From assembly GCF_001428105.1 (NCBI RefSeq), contig NZ_LMSJ01000023.1, positions 126,147 through 190,146 of the forward strand: DNA of 64,000 nt. The letters run 5' to 3'. Each line of letters starts with the position of its first letter. Positions within the stretch are counted from its first letter, which is position 1. The notes under the pieces were generated by a model, which ran no database searches, had not been told where the DNA came from, and was given only the letters and a program-made list of their open reading frames with translations. This DNA is from Paenibacillus sp. Soil766 (GTDB lineage Bacteria > Bacillota > Bacilli > Paenibacillales > NBRC-103111). Shown here piece by piece: positions 8,143 to 17,725 of the stretch. A program made the translations under genes and the position numbers.

Positions 8143-10035
8143 CTAGACCTTCGCTCGCAGGACCTTGCGAGGTACTAGCTTCTTTACTTGGGCAATCAAG
8201 TGATGAGCAGTTAACCCAACCTCTTCGCGTTGTTCAGGCACACTGCCATGCTCTACGAAGTAATCTTGAATTCCCATCAATTCAACCTGTAAACCAACAA
8301 TTCGCTTCTCAGCATAGAATTCCAAAACCGCACTACCGAAACCACCTTGGATTGAACCCTCTTCCATCGTGATCACTGGCATCGATTCCTTTGCTAGCTG
8401 CAGCAAATAAGCTTCATCTAATGGTTTGATAAATCTTGCATTGACAACACGAAGTTCAATACCTTCTTGTGCCAACTGAGCGGCTGCTTCCTCTGCCACT
8501 TGAACCATCGGTCCAACAGCAAGAACTGCAGCGTATTCACCCTCGCGTACAGTTTCCCAAGTACCGAGTGGGATGGCTTTTGGAGCCTCATCTATTGGAG
8601 CACCCGTGCCATTAATTCGCGGATACCGATACGCAATTGGACCATCGTTATACTCAAGCGCCGTTTGCATCATATCACGCAATTCCTTCTCATCCTTAGG
8701 CATCATTAAGACCATGTTAGGAATTGTTCGCAGGAATGAAATATCATAAACCCCTTGATGTGTTTCACCATCCGGACCAACGAAGCCTGAACGATCAATT
8801 GCGAAGGTTACATTCAATTTAGGACGACAAATATCATGAACAACTTGATCATACGCACGCTGCAAGAACGTTGAATATACAGCAAATACTGGCTTCAAGC
8901 CTTCGCTCGCAAGTCCTGCACACAACGTAGCCGCATGCTGCTCTGCAATACCAACATCAATCATTCGATTCGGAAATTGCTTCGCAAATTTCATTAATCC
9001 AGATCCACCTGGCATTGCAGGTGTAACGGCAACCACACGAGAGTCCTTCTCACCAAGCTCAATTAATGTGTCTCCGAAAACTTGTGTATACATTGGCGGA
9101 CCAGAAGACTTTAGAACTTGACCTGACTCCATTTTGTAAGGCCCTAATCCGTGCCAAGTATGGGAATCGTTCTCTGCAGGTTTATAACCTTTACCCTTAG
9201 TCGTAACAATATGAATGAGCACAGGGCCTGCAACTTTCTCAGCCTGTTTCAATGTATCCATGAGCACTTGTAAGTTATGTCCATCTACAGGACCAATATA
9301 AGTAAAACCTAGTTCTTCAAACCACACGCCATTCAAAACAAAATATTTAAGACTATCCTTCAGCTTCTCCGCTGTTTTGGCCAGCGTTCCGCCGATGGCA
9401 GGAATTTTCTTCAGTAAATATTCAACTTCCTCTTTCGCTTTCAAATAATGACGGTCCGAACGAATTTTGCTTAAATAATTATGAAGAGCCCCTACGTTGG
9501 GCGCAATCGACATTTCATTGTCATTCAGAATGACCGTAATATTCTTCTTCTCGTGACCAATATGATTCATGGCTTCTAATGCCATGCCACCTGTAAGTGC
9601 GCCATCACCAATAATGGCGACAACTTTATTATGCTCGCCTTTGAGATCACGAGCCATTGCCATACCCATGGCAGCAGACAGAGATGTGCTGCTATGTCCC
9701 GCTTCCCAGACATCATGCTCGCTCTCGGAACGCTTTATAAACCCGCAAAGCCCTTTGTACTTGCGTAAAGTATCAAACTTGTCTTTGCGTCCTGTCAAAA
9801 TTTTGTGTACATACGCCTGGTGACCTACATCAAAAATCAATTTATCATACGGGCTGTGAAACATGGTGTGTAAAGCTATCGTGAGTTCAACCACGCCTAA
9901 GTTCGGGGCTAGATGTCCACCAGTAACGGAAAGCTTCTCAATAAGAAATTGACGGATTTCTCCTGCCAATTCTTCGAGTTCCGATAAGGTTAACCGCTTC
10001 AAATCTGCAGGCCGATTGATTTGTTCGAGCAGCAC
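8143..10035 (-). CDS. dxs: 1-deoxy-D-xylulose-5-phosphate synthase
   Basis: First enzyme of the MEP isoprenoid pathway: a thiamine-diphosphate-dependent condensation of pyruvate and glyceraldehyde-3-phosphate. Motifs include [27 protein letters not shown], the TPP motif [32 protein letters not shown] and the C-terminal transketolase domain. Length 630 aa is typical. The start is GTG 10033-10035 after GTGAGG. It lies downstream of ispA, so isoprenoid precursor genes are clustered. Confidence 0.97.
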   Translation of the reverse strand: MLLEQINRPADLKRLTLSELEELAGEIRQFLIEKLSVTGGHLAPNLGVVELTIALHTMFHSPYDKLIFDVGHQAYVHKILTGRKDKFDTLRKYKGLCGFIKRSESEHDVWEAGHSSTSLSAAMGMAMARDLKGEHNKVVAIIGDGALTGGMALEAMNHIGHEKKNITVILNDNEMSIAPNVGALHNYLSKIRSDRHYLKAKEEVEYLLKKIPAIGGTLAKTAEKLKDSLKYFVLNGVWFEELGFTYIGPVDGHNLQVLMDTLKQAEKVAGPVLIHIVTTKGKGYKPAENDSHTWHGLGPYKMESGQVLKSSGPPMYTQVFGDTLIELGEKDSRVVAVTPAMPGGSGLMKFAKQFPNRMIDVGIAEQHAATLCAGLASEGLKPVFAVYSTFLQRAYDQVVHDICRPKLNVTFAIDRSGFVGPDGETHQGVYDISFLRTIPNMVLMMPKDEKELRDMMQTALEYNDGPIAYRYPRINGTGAPIDEAPKAIPLGTWETVREGEYAAVLAVGPMVQVAEEAAAQLAQEGIELRVVNARFIKPLDEAYLLQLAKESMPVITMEEGSIQGGFGSAVLEFYAEKRIVGLQVELMGIQDYFVEHGSVPEQREEVGLTAHHLIAQVKKLVPRKVLRAKV

Positions 10036-10149
10036 GCTTGTTTCCTCACTTTCAATGTGAAAATACTAAGATTTCACCATTATATCATATTATTGGGTAA
10101 TTCGTGTGAAACTACCTTTCGATAAGGCACATTAATTGTATACGTATGT

Positions 10150-11058
10150 CTAATGATCCCGTTTCATCAGGTAATCTGCGATCTGCAGCAACCGTTCCGG
10201 GTTCGGTATGTTGGATTGCAGTAAGGCATCTTTGGCTTGATTCGTCAGCTCTTGTACTTTCTGCTCTGAAGCTTCCATGCCGATAAAATAAGGGAATGTC
10301 ACCTTTTGCTGTTTCTCATCACTCTTCACAGGCTTACCTAGTTTCGCTTCATCACCGATAATATCCAAAATATCATCTTGAATCTGAAATGCAAGCCCAA
10401 GCGCATGGCCAAATTCACTGAGCGCTTCCAATTGCGCTTCGGAAGCCCCTGCAATATGTCCACCAGCACGCAAGGAAAACACAATAAGATCACTTGTTTT
10501 GTGTGTATGAATATAAGTAAGCTCTTCTAACTTGGTTAAACCTTGCTCTCCTAACATATCTGCTGCTTGGCCGCCAACCATGCCACGAGCACCTGCTAAT
10601 ACAGCAAGTTCTTCTGTAATGGCGAGTACGCGTTCAGCAGGAACACCGAACTTCTTGTGGGATTGCGTAACGCAGAAGAAGGCGTGCGTCAGCAGCGCAT
10701 CGCCAGCAAGAATAGCCATTGCCTCACCATAAACTTTGTGATTCGTTAACTTACCTCTGCGATAATCATCATTATCCATCGCTGGCAGATCATCATGAAC
10801 TAAGGAATAGGTATGCACCAATTCAATAGCCAGAGCGACAGGCATAGCAGACTCCAGAGAGCCCCCCAGCGACTCTGCTGCAGCGAGAACCATAATAGGA
10901 CGCAGTCGTTTGCCGCCAGCCATCAAAGAGTAATCCATGGACTCACGTAACGATGCTGGTACCTCCCAGGCAGTTGGCAATGATTGACGCAATGCGGCTT
11001 CAACCAATTGGGCATGGGAAGCGATGTATGTATGAATAGTAGACGTCGTGTTATTCAA
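10150..11058 (-). CDS. ispA: Farnesyl diphosphate synthase (short-chain polyprenyl synthase)
   Basis: Condenses isopentenyl diphosphate with dimethylallyl/geranyl diphosphate. The two aspartate-rich motifs are DDLPAMDND and DDILD, with GKRLRP at residues 53-58 and GQAADM downstream. TTG 11056-11058 follows AAGGGGAATTAG and starts one base after the xseB stop, so translation is coupled to the exonuclease genes. Confidence 0.95.
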   Translation of the reverse strand: MNNTTSTIHTYIASHAQLVEAALRQSLPTAWEVPASLRESMDYSLMAGGKRLRPIMVLAAAESLGGSLESAMPVALAIELVHTYSLVHDDLPAMDNDDYRRGKLTNHKVYGEAMAILAGDALLTHAFFCVTQSHKKFGVPAERVLAITEELAVLAGARGMVGGQAADMLGEQGLTKLEELTYIHTHKTSDLIVFSLRAGGHIAGASEAQLEALSEFGHALGLAFQIQDDILDIIGDEAKLGKPVKSDEKQQKVTFPYFIGMEASEQKVQELTNQAKDALLQSNIPNPERLLQIADYLMKRDH

Positions 11059-11059
11059 A

Positions 11060-11311
11060 CTAATTCCCCTTATCTTCCAAGACAGGCTGGAAAGGCTTCC
11101 TTGTTACCCCAGCTTCCCCTTCAACCAGCATCTCAATTTTCTTCTCCACTTGCTCCAGCTTTACGCCGCATATATGGGAGAGTCTTACACCTTCTTGATA
11201 CAGTTCAATTGCTTTCTCTAAAGGAACGTCACCGCTCTCCAGCTGACTTACGATACGCTCTAGCTGCTCGATAGCCACTTCAAAACTTACTTCTGTTTCA
11301 CTTGTTGACAT
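11060..11311 (-). CDS. xseB: Exodeoxyribonuclease VII small subunit
   Basis: An 83-residue all-helical protein with SFEVAIEQLERIVSQLESGDVPLE-type family sequence followed by LYQEGVRL. Several XseB copies bind the C-terminal helix of XseA. ATG 11309-11311 behind GGAGG lies inside the end of xseA (14-bp overlap), indicating translational coupling and balanced stoichiometry. A longer upstream reading frame exists but lacks support. Confidence 0.93.
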   Translation of the reverse strand: MSTSETEVSFEVAIEQLERIVSQLESGDVPLEKAIELYQEGVRLSHICGVKLEQVEKKIEMLVEGEAGVTRKPFQPVLEDKGN

Positions 11312-12668
11312 CCATGTTCGCCTCCATCCCCGAAACTTGACATTGTATTTTACCGTCCTTAAGACGTATGGATAATCGGTCACCAATGTTCACTTGCGCA
11401 ATCGATCTCACAAGTTGCTCCTCTTGTTCGTCATAAGCAAGGCTGTAGCCCCGCTGCATGACCTTCAGCGGGCTGAGGGCGTCCAGATGACGGACGCCTG
11501 ACTGCCACTCCTGCTTCTTCGCGCGCAGGAGGGTCTGCATGGCCGTGAGCATCTGGCGTTTGGATGTGTCCAAACGTCGTCTAGCCATCACGGCTTGCTC
11601 GGTTGGGTTGAAGCTGGATAAGCGACGCTCCAGCCTCAAACGACGCTGCGTGAGCTCCGTGAGACGCTGACGCATGCGGTAACCGAGCTGCTCCGCCAGC
11701 CGGTCGAGTCGCTGCGCAGGCTGCATCAGCAGCTGCCTGCGGGGGTTCGTCAGGAACGGCGAGCGCGTCGCGCGCTCGAGCCGTTCCTGCTTGCGGCGCA
11801 GCTGCTGCAGCAGCCCGTTATGCAGGCGCTGCGCCTGCTGCGATAGCTGCTGCTTGAGCTCGAGGTGGTGCGGCACCGCGAGCTCTGCCGCCGCCGTAGG
11901 CGTCGGCGCTCTGAGATCGGCGACGAAGTCGGCGATCGTGAAGTCCGTCTCGTGGCCGACGGCCGAGATGATCGGAATCGCGGAGGCTGCGATAGCCCGC
12001 GCTACGATTTCCTCGTTGAAGGCCCACAGCTCTTCCAGTGAGCCGCCGCCGCGGCCCACGATGAGCACGTCGGCTTCACCGAGCCGGTTCATGGCTTCGA
12101 TCGCTTTCACGATCGAAGGCGCAGCCTGTGTACCCTGTACGAGAACAGGGTACAGCAGGATCGGGATCGACGGGAAGCGTCGCTGCAGCGTGATGATGAC
12201 ATCACGAATGGCGGCCCCCGTCGGAGACGTGATCACGCCAATGGCGCGCGGAAACCGAGGAATCGGTTTCTTGCGCTCTGGCGCGAATAAGCCTTCTGTT
12301 TCTAGCTTCTTTTTCAGCTGCTCGAAGGCCAAATACAAACTGCCGATACCATCAGGCTGCATCGCCGTCACATAAAACTGGTAGGCACCGTCACGCTCAT
12401 AAACTGATATATTTCCGCGAGCAATGACTTTCGTGCCTTCTTTCGGGATAAATCCCAGCTTCTGATTATGCGATGCAAACATAATGCTTTTCAGCCGACC
12501 ATCCGCATCCTTCAATGTAAAATACATATGACCGCTGGAATGATGTGTGAAGTTCGAAATTTCGCCTCGCACCCACACATCTTGGAGTCGTGTATCTCCT
12601 TCAAGCATTAGTTTAATATATCGATTTAAATCTTTTACGGATAAGATTTTGGTTTCATTTCTCGCCAT
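11298..12668 (-). CDS. xseA: Exodeoxyribonuclease VII large subunit
   Basis: Single-strand nuclease subunit. The N-terminal OB fold (residues 5-100: LSVKDLNRYIKLMLEGD, WVRGEISNF) is followed by the catalytic region with GVITSPTGAAIRD, VGRGGGSLEELWAFN, SAVGHETDFTI and DLRAPTPTAAAE, then a long Arg/Gln-rich helical C-terminus. 456 aa is normal. The start lies 7 bp after folD with only a weak ribosome binding site, so coupling is likely. The central and 3' part (about 11450-12260) is much richer in GC than the flanking genes. Confidence 0.96.
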   Translation of the reverse strand: MARNETKILSVKDLNRYIKLMLEGDTRLQDVWVRGEISNFTHHSSGHMYFTLKDADGRLKSIMFASHNQKLGFIPKEGTKVIARGNISVYERDGAYQFYVTAMQPDGIGSLYLAFEQLKKKLETEGLFAPERKKPIPRFPRAIGVITSPTGAAIRDVIITLQRRFPSIPILLYPVLVQGTQAAPSIVKAIEAMNRLGEADVLIVGRGGGSLEELWAFNEEIVARAIAASAIPIISAVGHETDFTIADFVADLRAPTPTAAAELAVPHHLELKQQLSQQAQRLHNGLLQQLRRKQERLERATRSPFLTNPRRQLLMQPAQRLDRLAEQLGYRMRQRLTELTQRRLRLERRLSSFNPTEQAVMARRRLDTSKRQMLTAMQTLLRAKKQEWQSGVRHLDALSPLKVMQRGYSLAYDEQEEQLVRSIAQVNIGDRLSIRLKDGKIQCQVSGMEANMDVNK

Positions 12669-12675
12669 AAGGTGG

Positions 12676-13542
12676 TTATACGCTCACATTCGCTTTAGCT
12701 GCACGGCTTGCCGCATCAACTGTATTGCGAAGCAGCATCGTGATCGTCATGGGGCCTACACAACCTGGAACAGGTGTGATAGCACTTGCTATCTCTTTCA
12801 CAGCTTCAAAATCAACATCACCCGTTAATTTGCCATCTGCAGGACGATTCATCCCAACGTCAATAACGACTGCACCTGGTTTTACGTGATTCGCTTTGAT
12901 CAAATGTGCTTTCCCAACAGCTACAACTAGAATATCTGCTTGTTTGGTGATCTCTTCCATGTTAGGCGTGCGGGAGTGAACCACAGATACCGTAGCATGC
13001 TCACGCAACAACAGCATAGCCATCGGTTTACCAACGATGTTACTTCTACCTACAACTACTGCATGTTTACCTGCGATTTGAACACCAGTCCGCTTAAGAA
13101 TTTCAATAACACCATGCGGGGTACAAGGTTTCATACCATCTTTACCAATCATCAAATTACCTACATTGATCGGGTGGAAGCAATCTACGTCTTTCGCTGG
13201 ATCAATTTCATCAACAACCGCTTCCTCATTGATATGTTTGGGCAGTGGTGACTGAACAAGAATCCCGTTAATTCGATTATTCGCATTAAAACCATGGATG
13301 AGTGCAATTAATTCTGCTTGTGTCGTCTCTTCAGGCAGACGGTGTACTTCGGAATAAATACCAACATCATCGCAAGCTTTCGCTTTGTTCCTAACATATA
13401 CTTGTGATGCTGCATCTTCACCTACGATAACAACGACAAGACCTGGCTTGTTTCCCTGAGCTGTTAGTGTTGCTGCATCAGATCTAATTTCCTCACGAAT
13501 CGAGCTCACGAGTTCTTTCCCATTAATTACTTGTGCTGACAT
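12676..13542 (-). CDS. folD: Methylenetetrahydrofolate dehydrogenase/cyclohydrolase
   Basis: Bifunctional one-carbon enzyme interconverting methylene-, methenyl- and formyl-THF. Visible motifs: VQSPLPKHINEE, KDVDCFHPINVGNL, the nucleotide-binding VVGRSNIVGKPMA, VIDVGMNR and GCVGPMTITMLLRNT. Length 288 aa. ATG 13540-13542 follows GGGGGAAA. It forms the head of the folD-xseA-xseB-ispA-dxs-tlyA run. Confidence 0.96.
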   Translation of the reverse strand: MSAQVINGKELVSSIREEIRSDAATLTAQGNKPGLVVVIVGEDAASQVYVRNKAKACDDVGIYSEVHRLPEETTQAELIALIHGFNANNRINGILVQSPLPKHINEEAVVDEIDPAKDVDCFHPINVGNLMIGKDGMKPCTPHGVIEILKRTGVQIAGKHAVVVGRSNIVGKPMAMLLLREHATVSVVHSRTPNMEEITKQADILVVAVGKAHLIKANHVKPGAVVIDVGMNRPADGKLTGDVDFEAVKEIASAITPVPGCVGPMTITMLLRNTVDAASRAAKANVSV

Positions 13543-13605
13543 GTTATTTCCCCCTTAGCCGTTTTAGCCTTACCCCTATTTTAAAAATGCTGAAAGCTGA
13601 GTTTC

Positions 13606-14067
13606 TCAAAGCGTACGCAGAACTTTTTCTTTCAGTTCGTCGATTTCTTTGATCATTTTCCCTAACACACCATTTACGAATTTCCCTGATTCATCGGTCC
13701 CATAATGCTTGGCCAAATCAATCGCCTCATTAACAACAACCTTTGGTGGAACATCATCGCGATATAACATCTCATAAGCACCTAGTCGCAGAATTTCCCG
13801 ATCGATGCGAGACAGTCTGTCCATCGCCCAACCCTTCAGGTACTCCTCCAACAACTCATCGATACTTACTTTGTTCTTGTAAGTCCCTTCAACAAGTTCA
13901 ATAATGTAGACTGGATCTATCTTATCTCCGGAGAAATCCAACTGCGTTTCATTATCATGTTCAGCTTCATGAATCGCAACTTGAACAGCCTCCTGAGGAG
14001 TAGCCTCATTCATTTGGATTTGGTATAAGCTTTGTATAGCAATTTCACGTGCAATTCTGCGTTTCAT
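13606..14067 (-). CDS. nusB: Transcription antitermination factor NusB
   Basis: RNA-binding partner of NusE in rRNA antitermination. All-helical protein starting MKRRIAREIAIQSLYQIQ and containing EEYLKGWAMDRLSRIDREILRLGAYE, then VVNEAIDLAKHYG, the classical NusB blocks. 153 aa, somewhat longer than B. subtilis NusB (131). GGAGGAACAG precedes the ATG. The synteny position matches B. subtilis. Confidence 0.95.
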   Translation of the reverse strand: MKRRIAREIAIQSLYQIQMNEATPQEAVQVAIHEAEHDNETQLDFSGDKIDPVYIIELVEGTYKNKVSIDELLEEYLKGWAMDRLSRIDREILRLGAYEMLYRDDVPPKVVVNEAIDLAKHYGTDESGKFVNGVLGKMIKEIDELKEKVLRTL

Positions 14068-14156
14068 TCTGTTCCTCCTAAGCGCTTTGCTCCTGCAAAA
14101 CGACCTTCTCCTAAAAACTCTTTCTCCTAGTATACGTCAAATTGGATCCAATCCAA

Positions 14157-14189
14157 ACAAAAAAATCCATGGATGAACCAGGGATTTTA
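14157..14189 (-). terminator. Terminator after the Asp23/AmaP cluster
   Basis: Minus strand AAAATCCCTGG and CCATGGATTTT (one mismatch) form a stem over 5 bases, followed by TTTG. It overlaps the DUF2273 stop and separates that cluster from nusB. Confidence 0.65.
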
Positions 14190-14414
14190 GCGAAACATTC
14201 TCCATTTTTGTGTGAGATAGCGCCAAATGTCTTCCAGCATGACGAAACTTTCTTTGCGATCCATCTTATTTCCAACATAAAATCCAACAAGAACGATAAA
14301 TGCAAAAATCAACATATCCCATAAACCAAAAAATAAATATATAAAACCGAAGAATATACCCGCTGACACTCCGATTACTTTGCCCCTATGGAAATTCCAT
14401 AGTTCATTCCACAT
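14187..14414 (-). CDS. DUF2273 small membrane protein
   Basis: A 75-residue protein with two hydrophobic helices separated by a short turn (VIGVSAGIFFGFIYLFF and MLIFAFIVLVGFYVG), then a charged tail. DUF2273 proteins are habitually encoded next to amaP and asp23 and are thought to belong to the same cell-envelope stress assembly. AGAGGTG sits nine bases before the ATG at 14412-14414, so this start is preferred to a GTG at 14426. Last gene of the asp23-amaP cluster. Confidence 0.85.
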   Translation of the reverse strand: MWNELWNFHRGKVIGVSAGIFFGFIYLFFGLWDMLIFAFIVLVGFYVGNKMDRKESFVMLEDIWRYLTQKWRMFR

Positions 14415-14428
14415 ATGTGGATTCACCT

Positions 14429-14989
14429 CTATTCGACTCGGCTTTTAAACGTTGGGGCAGATTGCACGATGTTCGCTACGAATACGGTCACGGAAGCTAC
14501 AGGAATACCGGTAATATCTTCTATGTAACTTTTCACTGTACCTTGCATGTCTTCAGTCAGTTCCGGAATGGAACTTTCCCCATCTACAATGGTTCTAATC
14601 GTTATTTCTAACCCGGATTGATTCACTCTAACTCGTGCACGCAGATCCTTTGCACCTTTCGTGCGACCGGCTGCTTTCAGTGAAAGATTCTCAACAGTCT
14701 CAATGGAAATGCGAATATCTCCAAAATCAGTACGTTGATCAATCGAAGGCGCCTGAGAACGTCCGCGGCGAAGCGTTACGATCAGGAATCGTACGGAAAT
14801 CAGCAACATAATCAAACTAATGATAATGCCCGGATAAGCGTAATTCTTCTCGTAATAGAAATGGCTAAGCGTTTGACTTGCTTGATCGAGTGGGATCCAG
14901 CTAGATGCTGTGAACAATACAAAGATCGATGCGACGAAAATAATCAGGCTATAGAAAAGTAGCAAGAGCCTGTCCACAATTTTACCCAC
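14429..14989 (-). CDS. amaP: Alkaline shock response membrane anchor AmaP
   Basis: Two N-terminal transmembrane helices (about residues 8-28 and 50-70) are followed by an Asp23-like soluble domain (IRISIETVENLSLKAAG, then SGLEITIRTIVDG, ending in VTVFVANIVQ). AmaP tethers Asp23 at the membrane in staphylococci. GTG 14987-14989 follows AAGGGG. It lies between asp23 and the DUF2273 gene. Confidence 0.9.
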   Translation of the reverse strand: MGKIVDRLLLLFYSLIIFVASIFVLFTASSWIPLDQASQTLSHFYYEKNYAYPGIIISLIMLLISVRFLIVTLRRGRSQAPSIDQRTDFGDIRISIETVENLSLKAAGRTKGAKDLRARVRVNQSGLEITIRTIVDGESSIPELTEDMQGTVKSYIEDITGIPVASVTVFVANIVQSAPTFKSRVE

Positions 14990-15016
14990 TACGCTTGTCC
15001 CCTTCCTAAGTTAGAG

Positions 15017-15045
15017 GAAACCCCCTGCAACCTGTAGGGGGTTTC
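15017..15045 (-). repeat. GC-rich hairpin between asp23 and amaP
   Basis: A 10-bp perfect inverted repeat (GAAACCCCCT 15017-15026 with AGGGGGTTTC 15036-15045) around a 9-base loop. There is no T run on either side, so it is more likely an RNA processing, stability or partial-termination element than a full terminator. Confidence 0.7.
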
Positions 15046-15073
15046 AATTGATCCATATGGCTCAGCTTTACCG

Positions 15074-15487
15074 CTATTTTACACGATGGGCAGCCGCTGG
15101 TTCTTCGTCAATCGGTTTATCCACCTGTTTGAAATGAACATCATGAATATGGACGTTAACCTCAACAACATTTAAGCCTGTCATTGATTCAATTGCCTGC
15201 TTCACATTATTCTGAATATCACTCGCAACTTCTGGAATACGATTTCCATACTCAATAATGATGGAGACGTCAATGGCAGCTTCACGTTGTCCGACCTCTA
15301 CCTTTACGCCTTTGGACAAGTTTTTGCGTCCAAGTAATTCAGCAATGCCGCCAGCTAATCCGCCACTCATCCCCGCTACACCTTGCACTTCCACCGTTGC
15401 CAATCCGGCAATGATTTCGATAACCTCGGGGGCAATCTGGATGCTGCCCATGTCTGTCTTGACGTAATCCGGAGCGATTGTGCTCAT
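15074..15487 (-). CDS. Asp23/Gls24 family envelope stress protein (YqhY-like)
   Basis: A 137-residue Asp23 domain: GSIQIAPEVIEIIAGLA, GVAGMSGG, VGQREAAIDVSIIIEYG and LNVVEVNVHIHDV. B. subtilis YqhY, at the same place beside accBC, has been linked to control of acetyl-CoA carboxylase activity; its neighbours here (amaP, DUF2273, accC) allow either role. ATG 15485-15487 with TTAGGAGGTG is the true start; an upstream in-frame ATG at 15526 lacks a ribosome site. Confidence 0.93.
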   Translation of the reverse strand: MSTIAPDYVKTDMGSIQIAPEVIEIIAGLATVEVQGVAGMSGGLAGGIAELLGRKNLSKGVKVEVGQREAAIDVSIIIEYGNRIPEVASDIQNNVKQAIESMTGLNVVEVNVHIHDVHFKQVDKPIDEEPAAAHRVK

Positions 15488-15608
15488 TGTGGCACCTCCT
15501 AAAATATTTGTGTAGCAAATGTGCATCGTAGCTTCGAAAGCTTAACCATGCGTTTATAATAATTTACTTAGACATAATTATAAATGGGATAAGCCATCTT
15601 AATTTATT

Positions 15609-15637
15609 AGTATAACATTTCGGTAAAAATATGACAA
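15609..15637 (-). promoter_or_regulatory. Sigma-A-type promoter for asp23
   Basis: Minus strand TTGTCA (15632-15637), 17 bases, TATACT (15609-15614): five of six matches in each hexamer. It lies in the 158-bp gap after accC and would give asp23-amaP-DUF2273 their own transcript. Confidence 0.5.
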
Positions 15638-15645
15638 ATGATTGT

Positions 15646-17004
15646 CTACGATTCTGGATCGTTCACGTCGTGCTCTTCTAAGAATTTAATATCATGGTCG
15701 CCACTGATAAATTTCTTGTGTTCAAGCAGCTTCAAATGAAAAGGAATCGTTGTGTTTACACCGTCCACTGCGAACTCATTAAGAGCTCTTTTCATACGGT
15801 TAATAGCTTCTTCACGCGTACTTCCCCACACAATAAGCTTCGCGATCATGGAATCATAATGTGGCGGAATCGTATATCCAGGATACACTGCACTATCTAC
15901 GCGAACACCGAATCCACCTGGCGGCAAATAAAATTTCACTTGACCAGGAGATGGCATAAAGTTCCGATTCGGATCTTCCGCATTGACGCGGCATTCGATC
16001 GCCCATCCATTGATTCGGACGTCCTCTTGTCTGAATGACAGCGGATTTCCTTCAGCAACGCGAATCATTTCTTGAATAATATCGATTCCAGTAATCATTT
16101 CGGTAACAGGGTGTTCAACTTGGATTCGTGTATTCATTTCCATAAAGTAGAAATTACCATCAGGACCTAACAAGAACTCCAATGTTCCTGCTCCTGAATA
16201 ATTCACGGCTTTCGCTGCACGTACTGCTGCCTGCCCCATAGCTTTACGCGTTTCCTCCGTAAGAATCGGACAAGGCGCCTCTTCAACAAGCTTTTGTCTA
16301 CGACGCTGTACAGAGCAATCACGCTCGCCTAAGTGAACGACATTGCCGTGTTTATCAGCAAGGATTTGAATCTCAACATGCTTCATGCCAGTTAAATACT
16401 TCTCCAAGTAGATCCCTGCATTACCGAAGGCATTCTGCGCTTCTTGTTGAGCTGCCGTAATTTGTTGAACAAGTGTTTCCTCGTTCTCTGCAATACGGAT
16501 TCCTTTACCGCCGCCGCCTGCTGTCGCTTTAATAATAATCGGATACCCGATATCGCGTGCAATAACCACAGCATCATCAATATCCTCAACCAACCCATCA
16601 GAACCCGGGATAATTGGAACTCTCGCTTCCTTCATCGTTTGCTTGGCAACCGCTTTATCCCCCATACGGGAAATCGCATCTGGTGAAGGACCAATGAAAG
16701 TGATATTACAACTCTCGCAAATTTCTGCGAAGTCTGCATTTTCAGCAAGGAATCCATATCCAGGATGAATCGCATCGCATTCCGTTAACGTTGCAACACT
16801 CATCAAGTTAGTGAAGTTCAAATAGCTGTCTTTGGACGCTGTTGGCCCGATACAGTAAGCCTCATCTGCCAAACGAACGTGTAGTGCTTCTCGATCTGAT
16901 TCCGAGTACACAGCAACCGTATAGATGCCAAGTTCACGGCAAGCTCGGATAATACGAACTGCAATTTCTCCGCGGTTCGCAATAAGTATTTTATGAAATT
17001 TCAT
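15646..17004 (-). CDS. accC: Acetyl-CoA carboxylase biotin carboxylase subunit
   Basis: Carboxylates the biotin on AccB using ATP and bicarbonate, the first half of malonyl-CoA formation. Starts [19 protein letters not shown] at ATG 17002-17004 behind TTAGGAGGG; ATP-grasp features include [31 protein letters not shown] and [20 protein letters not shown] [18 protein letters not shown]. 452 aa is standard. An in-frame extension to 17070 has no ribosome site. It follows accB. Confidence 0.97.
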   Translation of the reverse strand: MKFHKILIANRGEIAVRIIRACRELGIYTVAVYSESDREALHVRLADEAYCIGPTASKDSYLNFTNLMSVATLTECDAIHPGYGFLAENADFAEICESCNITFIGPSPDAISRMGDKAVAKQTMKEARVPIIPGSDGLVEDIDDAVVIARDIGYPIIIKATAGGGGKGIRIAENEETLVQQITAAQQEAQNAFGNAGIYLEKYLTGMKHVEIQILADKHGNVVHLGERDCSVQRRRQKLVEEAPCPILTEETRKAMGQAAVRAAKAVNYSGAGTLEFLLGPDGNFYFMEMNTRIQVEHPVTEMITGIDIIQEMIRVAEGNPLSFRQEDVRINGWAIECRVNAEDPNRNFMPSPGQVKFYLPPGGFGVRVDSAVYPGYTIPPHYDSMIAKLIVWGSTREEAINRMKRALNEFAVDGVNTTIPFHLKLLEHKKFISGDHDIKFLEEHDVNDPES

Positions 17005-17070
17005 GATTTGCCCTCCTAAGAGCTCTTCCTGCGTAAAGCTTGCGTTGTCAGCATAAGCTTGCAAACGCAA

Positions 17071-17568
17071 CTATTCCGGTCTAACCAAAAATAAAGGTTG
17101 TCCGTACTCAACTAGCTGTCCGTTCTCAACGAGAATTTCAACGATCTCGCCTTTCACTTCAGCTTCTATTTCATTCATTAATTTCATAGCTTCCACAATA
17201 CAAACAACACTCTTGTCCGTGACTTTAGAGCCAACGCTTACGAAAGGCGCTGATCCAGGAGAAGCGGATTGATAGAATGTCCCTACCATCGGAGATACGA
17301 TCTTATGTAAAGATGAATCCTCTTGCTTGGCTTGTCCGTTAGCAGTTACTGGAACTTCAAGAGCAGCTGCTGCTGGCGCTGTATTCGTGTAGTTTGGTTG
17401 ACCCACTGGTGCGTATGTGTGTTGAACTGGAGCGGATACATACAGAGGCTCCACTTTATTCGGTTTACGAATAGAAAGGCGTGCACCTTCATTTTCAATT
17501 TCAAGTTCTTGTAAAGAGGATTGATCGACGAGTTTAATTAACTCTTTGATTTCACTCAATTTAAACAT
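17071..17568 (-). CDS. accB: Biotin carboxyl carrier protein
   Basis: Carries the biotin of acetyl-CoA carboxylase. The C-terminal biotinyl domain has [16 protein letters not shown] with the biotin-accepting Lys129; an Ala/Pro/Thr-rich linker (residues 45-80) precedes it, and the N-terminus [20 protein letters not shown] is typical. 165 aa. ATG 17566-17568 follows AAGGAG. 66 bp separate it from accC. Confidence 0.97.
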   Translation of the reverse strand: MFKLSEIKELIKLVDQSSLQELEIENEGARLSIRKPNKVEPLYVSAPVQHTYAPVGQPNYTNTAPAAAALEVPVTANGQAKQEDSSLHKIVSPMVGTFYQSASPGSAPFVSVGSKVTDKSVVCIVEAMKLMNEIEAEVKGEIVEILVENGQLVEYGQPLFLVRPE

Positions 17569-17657
17569 TCAAGTCACTCCTTTAGACGTTGGTGAACCCT
17601 TAAAAAATGCGTTTTCATAGCCGCAACGTATGTATTATACCCATAAACGCACGAAAT

Positions 17658-17688
17658 GGAAAGAGTCCAGTTTATCCGGACCCTTTCC
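17658..17688 (-). terminator. Terminator-like hairpin after spoIIIAH
   Basis: Minus strand GGAAAGGGTCC pairs with GGACTCTTTCC (one G-U) over a 9-base loop. Only a weak ATTT follows, so termination may be partial and accB could receive some read-through. Confidence 0.55.
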
Positions 17689-17725
17689 ACTACCCATTTG
17701 TGAAGCGAAAACTTCACTAGAATCC

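Noticed and set aside
11791-12375. Long antisense reading frame within xseA
   Set aside because: It arises from the GC-rich composition of xseA, has no ribosome site, and its product is low-complexity Ser/Ala/Arg.
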